Source: an uncultured Lachnospiraceae bacterium
GTDB taxonomy: Bacteria; Bacillota; Clostridia; Lachnospirales; Lachnospiraceae
NCBI GenBank assembly: GCA_947175845.1
Contig: CAMWOK010000043.1
Coordinates: 1 to 14,465 of the forward strand
DNA length: 14,465 nt
Reading direction: 5' to 3'
The translations under genes and the position numbers were made by a program. Of the stretch, positions 14,319 to 14,465 are shown piece after piece (position 1 is the stretch's first letter; the number at the start of each line of letters is the position of its first letter). Below the pieces are notes generated by a model. The model saw nothing but the letters and a program-made list of their open reading frames with translations, was not told the origin of the DNA and did no database searches.

Positions 14319-14465
14319 ATGACAAATACGATGGCGTGGCTGGCTGCCATGATTATACTCATCATCATTGAGATCGTGACGGTGGGGCTCACTACAATCT
14401 GGTTTGCAATCGGCTCGCTGGTGGCAATCATTGTCTCCATGATGGGCGGCGGCATAATACTCCAG
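14319..14465 (+). CDS. NfeD-like membrane protein, N-terminal part (cut by window end)
   Basis: GGAAAGGAGGAG (14302-14313) gives a very strong ribosome binding site just before the ATG, and 49 codons are visible. The sequence has two hydrophobic helices (about residues 6-22 and 26-44). The pattern WLAAMIILIIIEIVTVG followed by TIWFAIGSLVAIIVSMM matches the N-terminal helices of NfeD-family proteins. In that family these helices precede a soluble OB-fold domain, and the gene often stands next to an SPFH/flotillin gene. The OB domain and any such partner lie outside the window. The HflK/HflC pair at the other end is about 13 kb away and is not evidence of a link. Family call is moderate, given the short stretch. 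Confidence 0.65.
   Translation, partial: MTNTMAWLAAMIILIIIEIVTVGLTTIWFAIGSLVAIIVSMMGGGIILQ

Overview
This window looks like chromosomal DNA from a Gram-positive anaerobe of the class Clostridia, most likely Lachnospiraceae. That placement is an inference. It rests on strong AGGAGG-type ribosome binding sites, GTG/TTG starts next to good Shine-Dalgarno sequences, a Lys/Ala/Glu-rich protein with a DUF6465-like C-terminus, and the lipoprotein-type amino-acid binding protein. Coding DNA is moderately GC-rich and intergenic DNA is clearly AT-rich. I see no rRNA, tRNA, CRISPR array, transposase, integrase or phage gene.

Left part (1-2605): the 3' end of an hflK-like gene and a complete hflC encode a membrane SPFH (stomatin/prohibitin) pair. 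Then comes a small DUF378-type membrane protein on the minus strand with its own terminator. Next is a plus-strand gene for a charged DUF6465-like protein, with a well-formed promoter, a leader of about 220 nt holding a possible 11-codon upstream ORF, and a strong two-way terminator. A 67-residue minus-strand protein of unknown function ends at that same terminator.

Middle part (2606-5330): an AT-rich regulatory region with a 12-bp palindrome overlapping the -35 box precedes a three-gene polar amino-acid ABC importer (permease, ATPase, lipoprotein binding protein), closed by a 12-bp-stem terminator.

Right-centre (5360-13113): a complete polyamine importer potABCD with tightly packed or overlapping genes runs without a visible terminator into lepA (elongation factor 4) and hemW (radical-SAM haem chaperone). 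Two importer proteins are unusual. PotA carries a second TOBE-like domain at its C-terminus. PotD has a cleavable-type signal peptide, no lipobox, and a C-terminal transmembrane segment, so it appears to be a membrane-tethered binding protein.

Right end (13163-14465): a DUF3783-like protein, a short divergent ThyX-like protein with an RHK-x7-S version of the ThyX motif and a Cys-rich tail, and the first 49 codons of an NfeD-like membrane protein cut by the window edge. The hrcA-grpE-dnaK genes that often follow lepA-hemW in Firmicutes are absent here. Most of the window is housekeeping or transport. I did not find a clearly new multi-gene system; the best leads are the modified polyamine importer and the ThyX-like protein.
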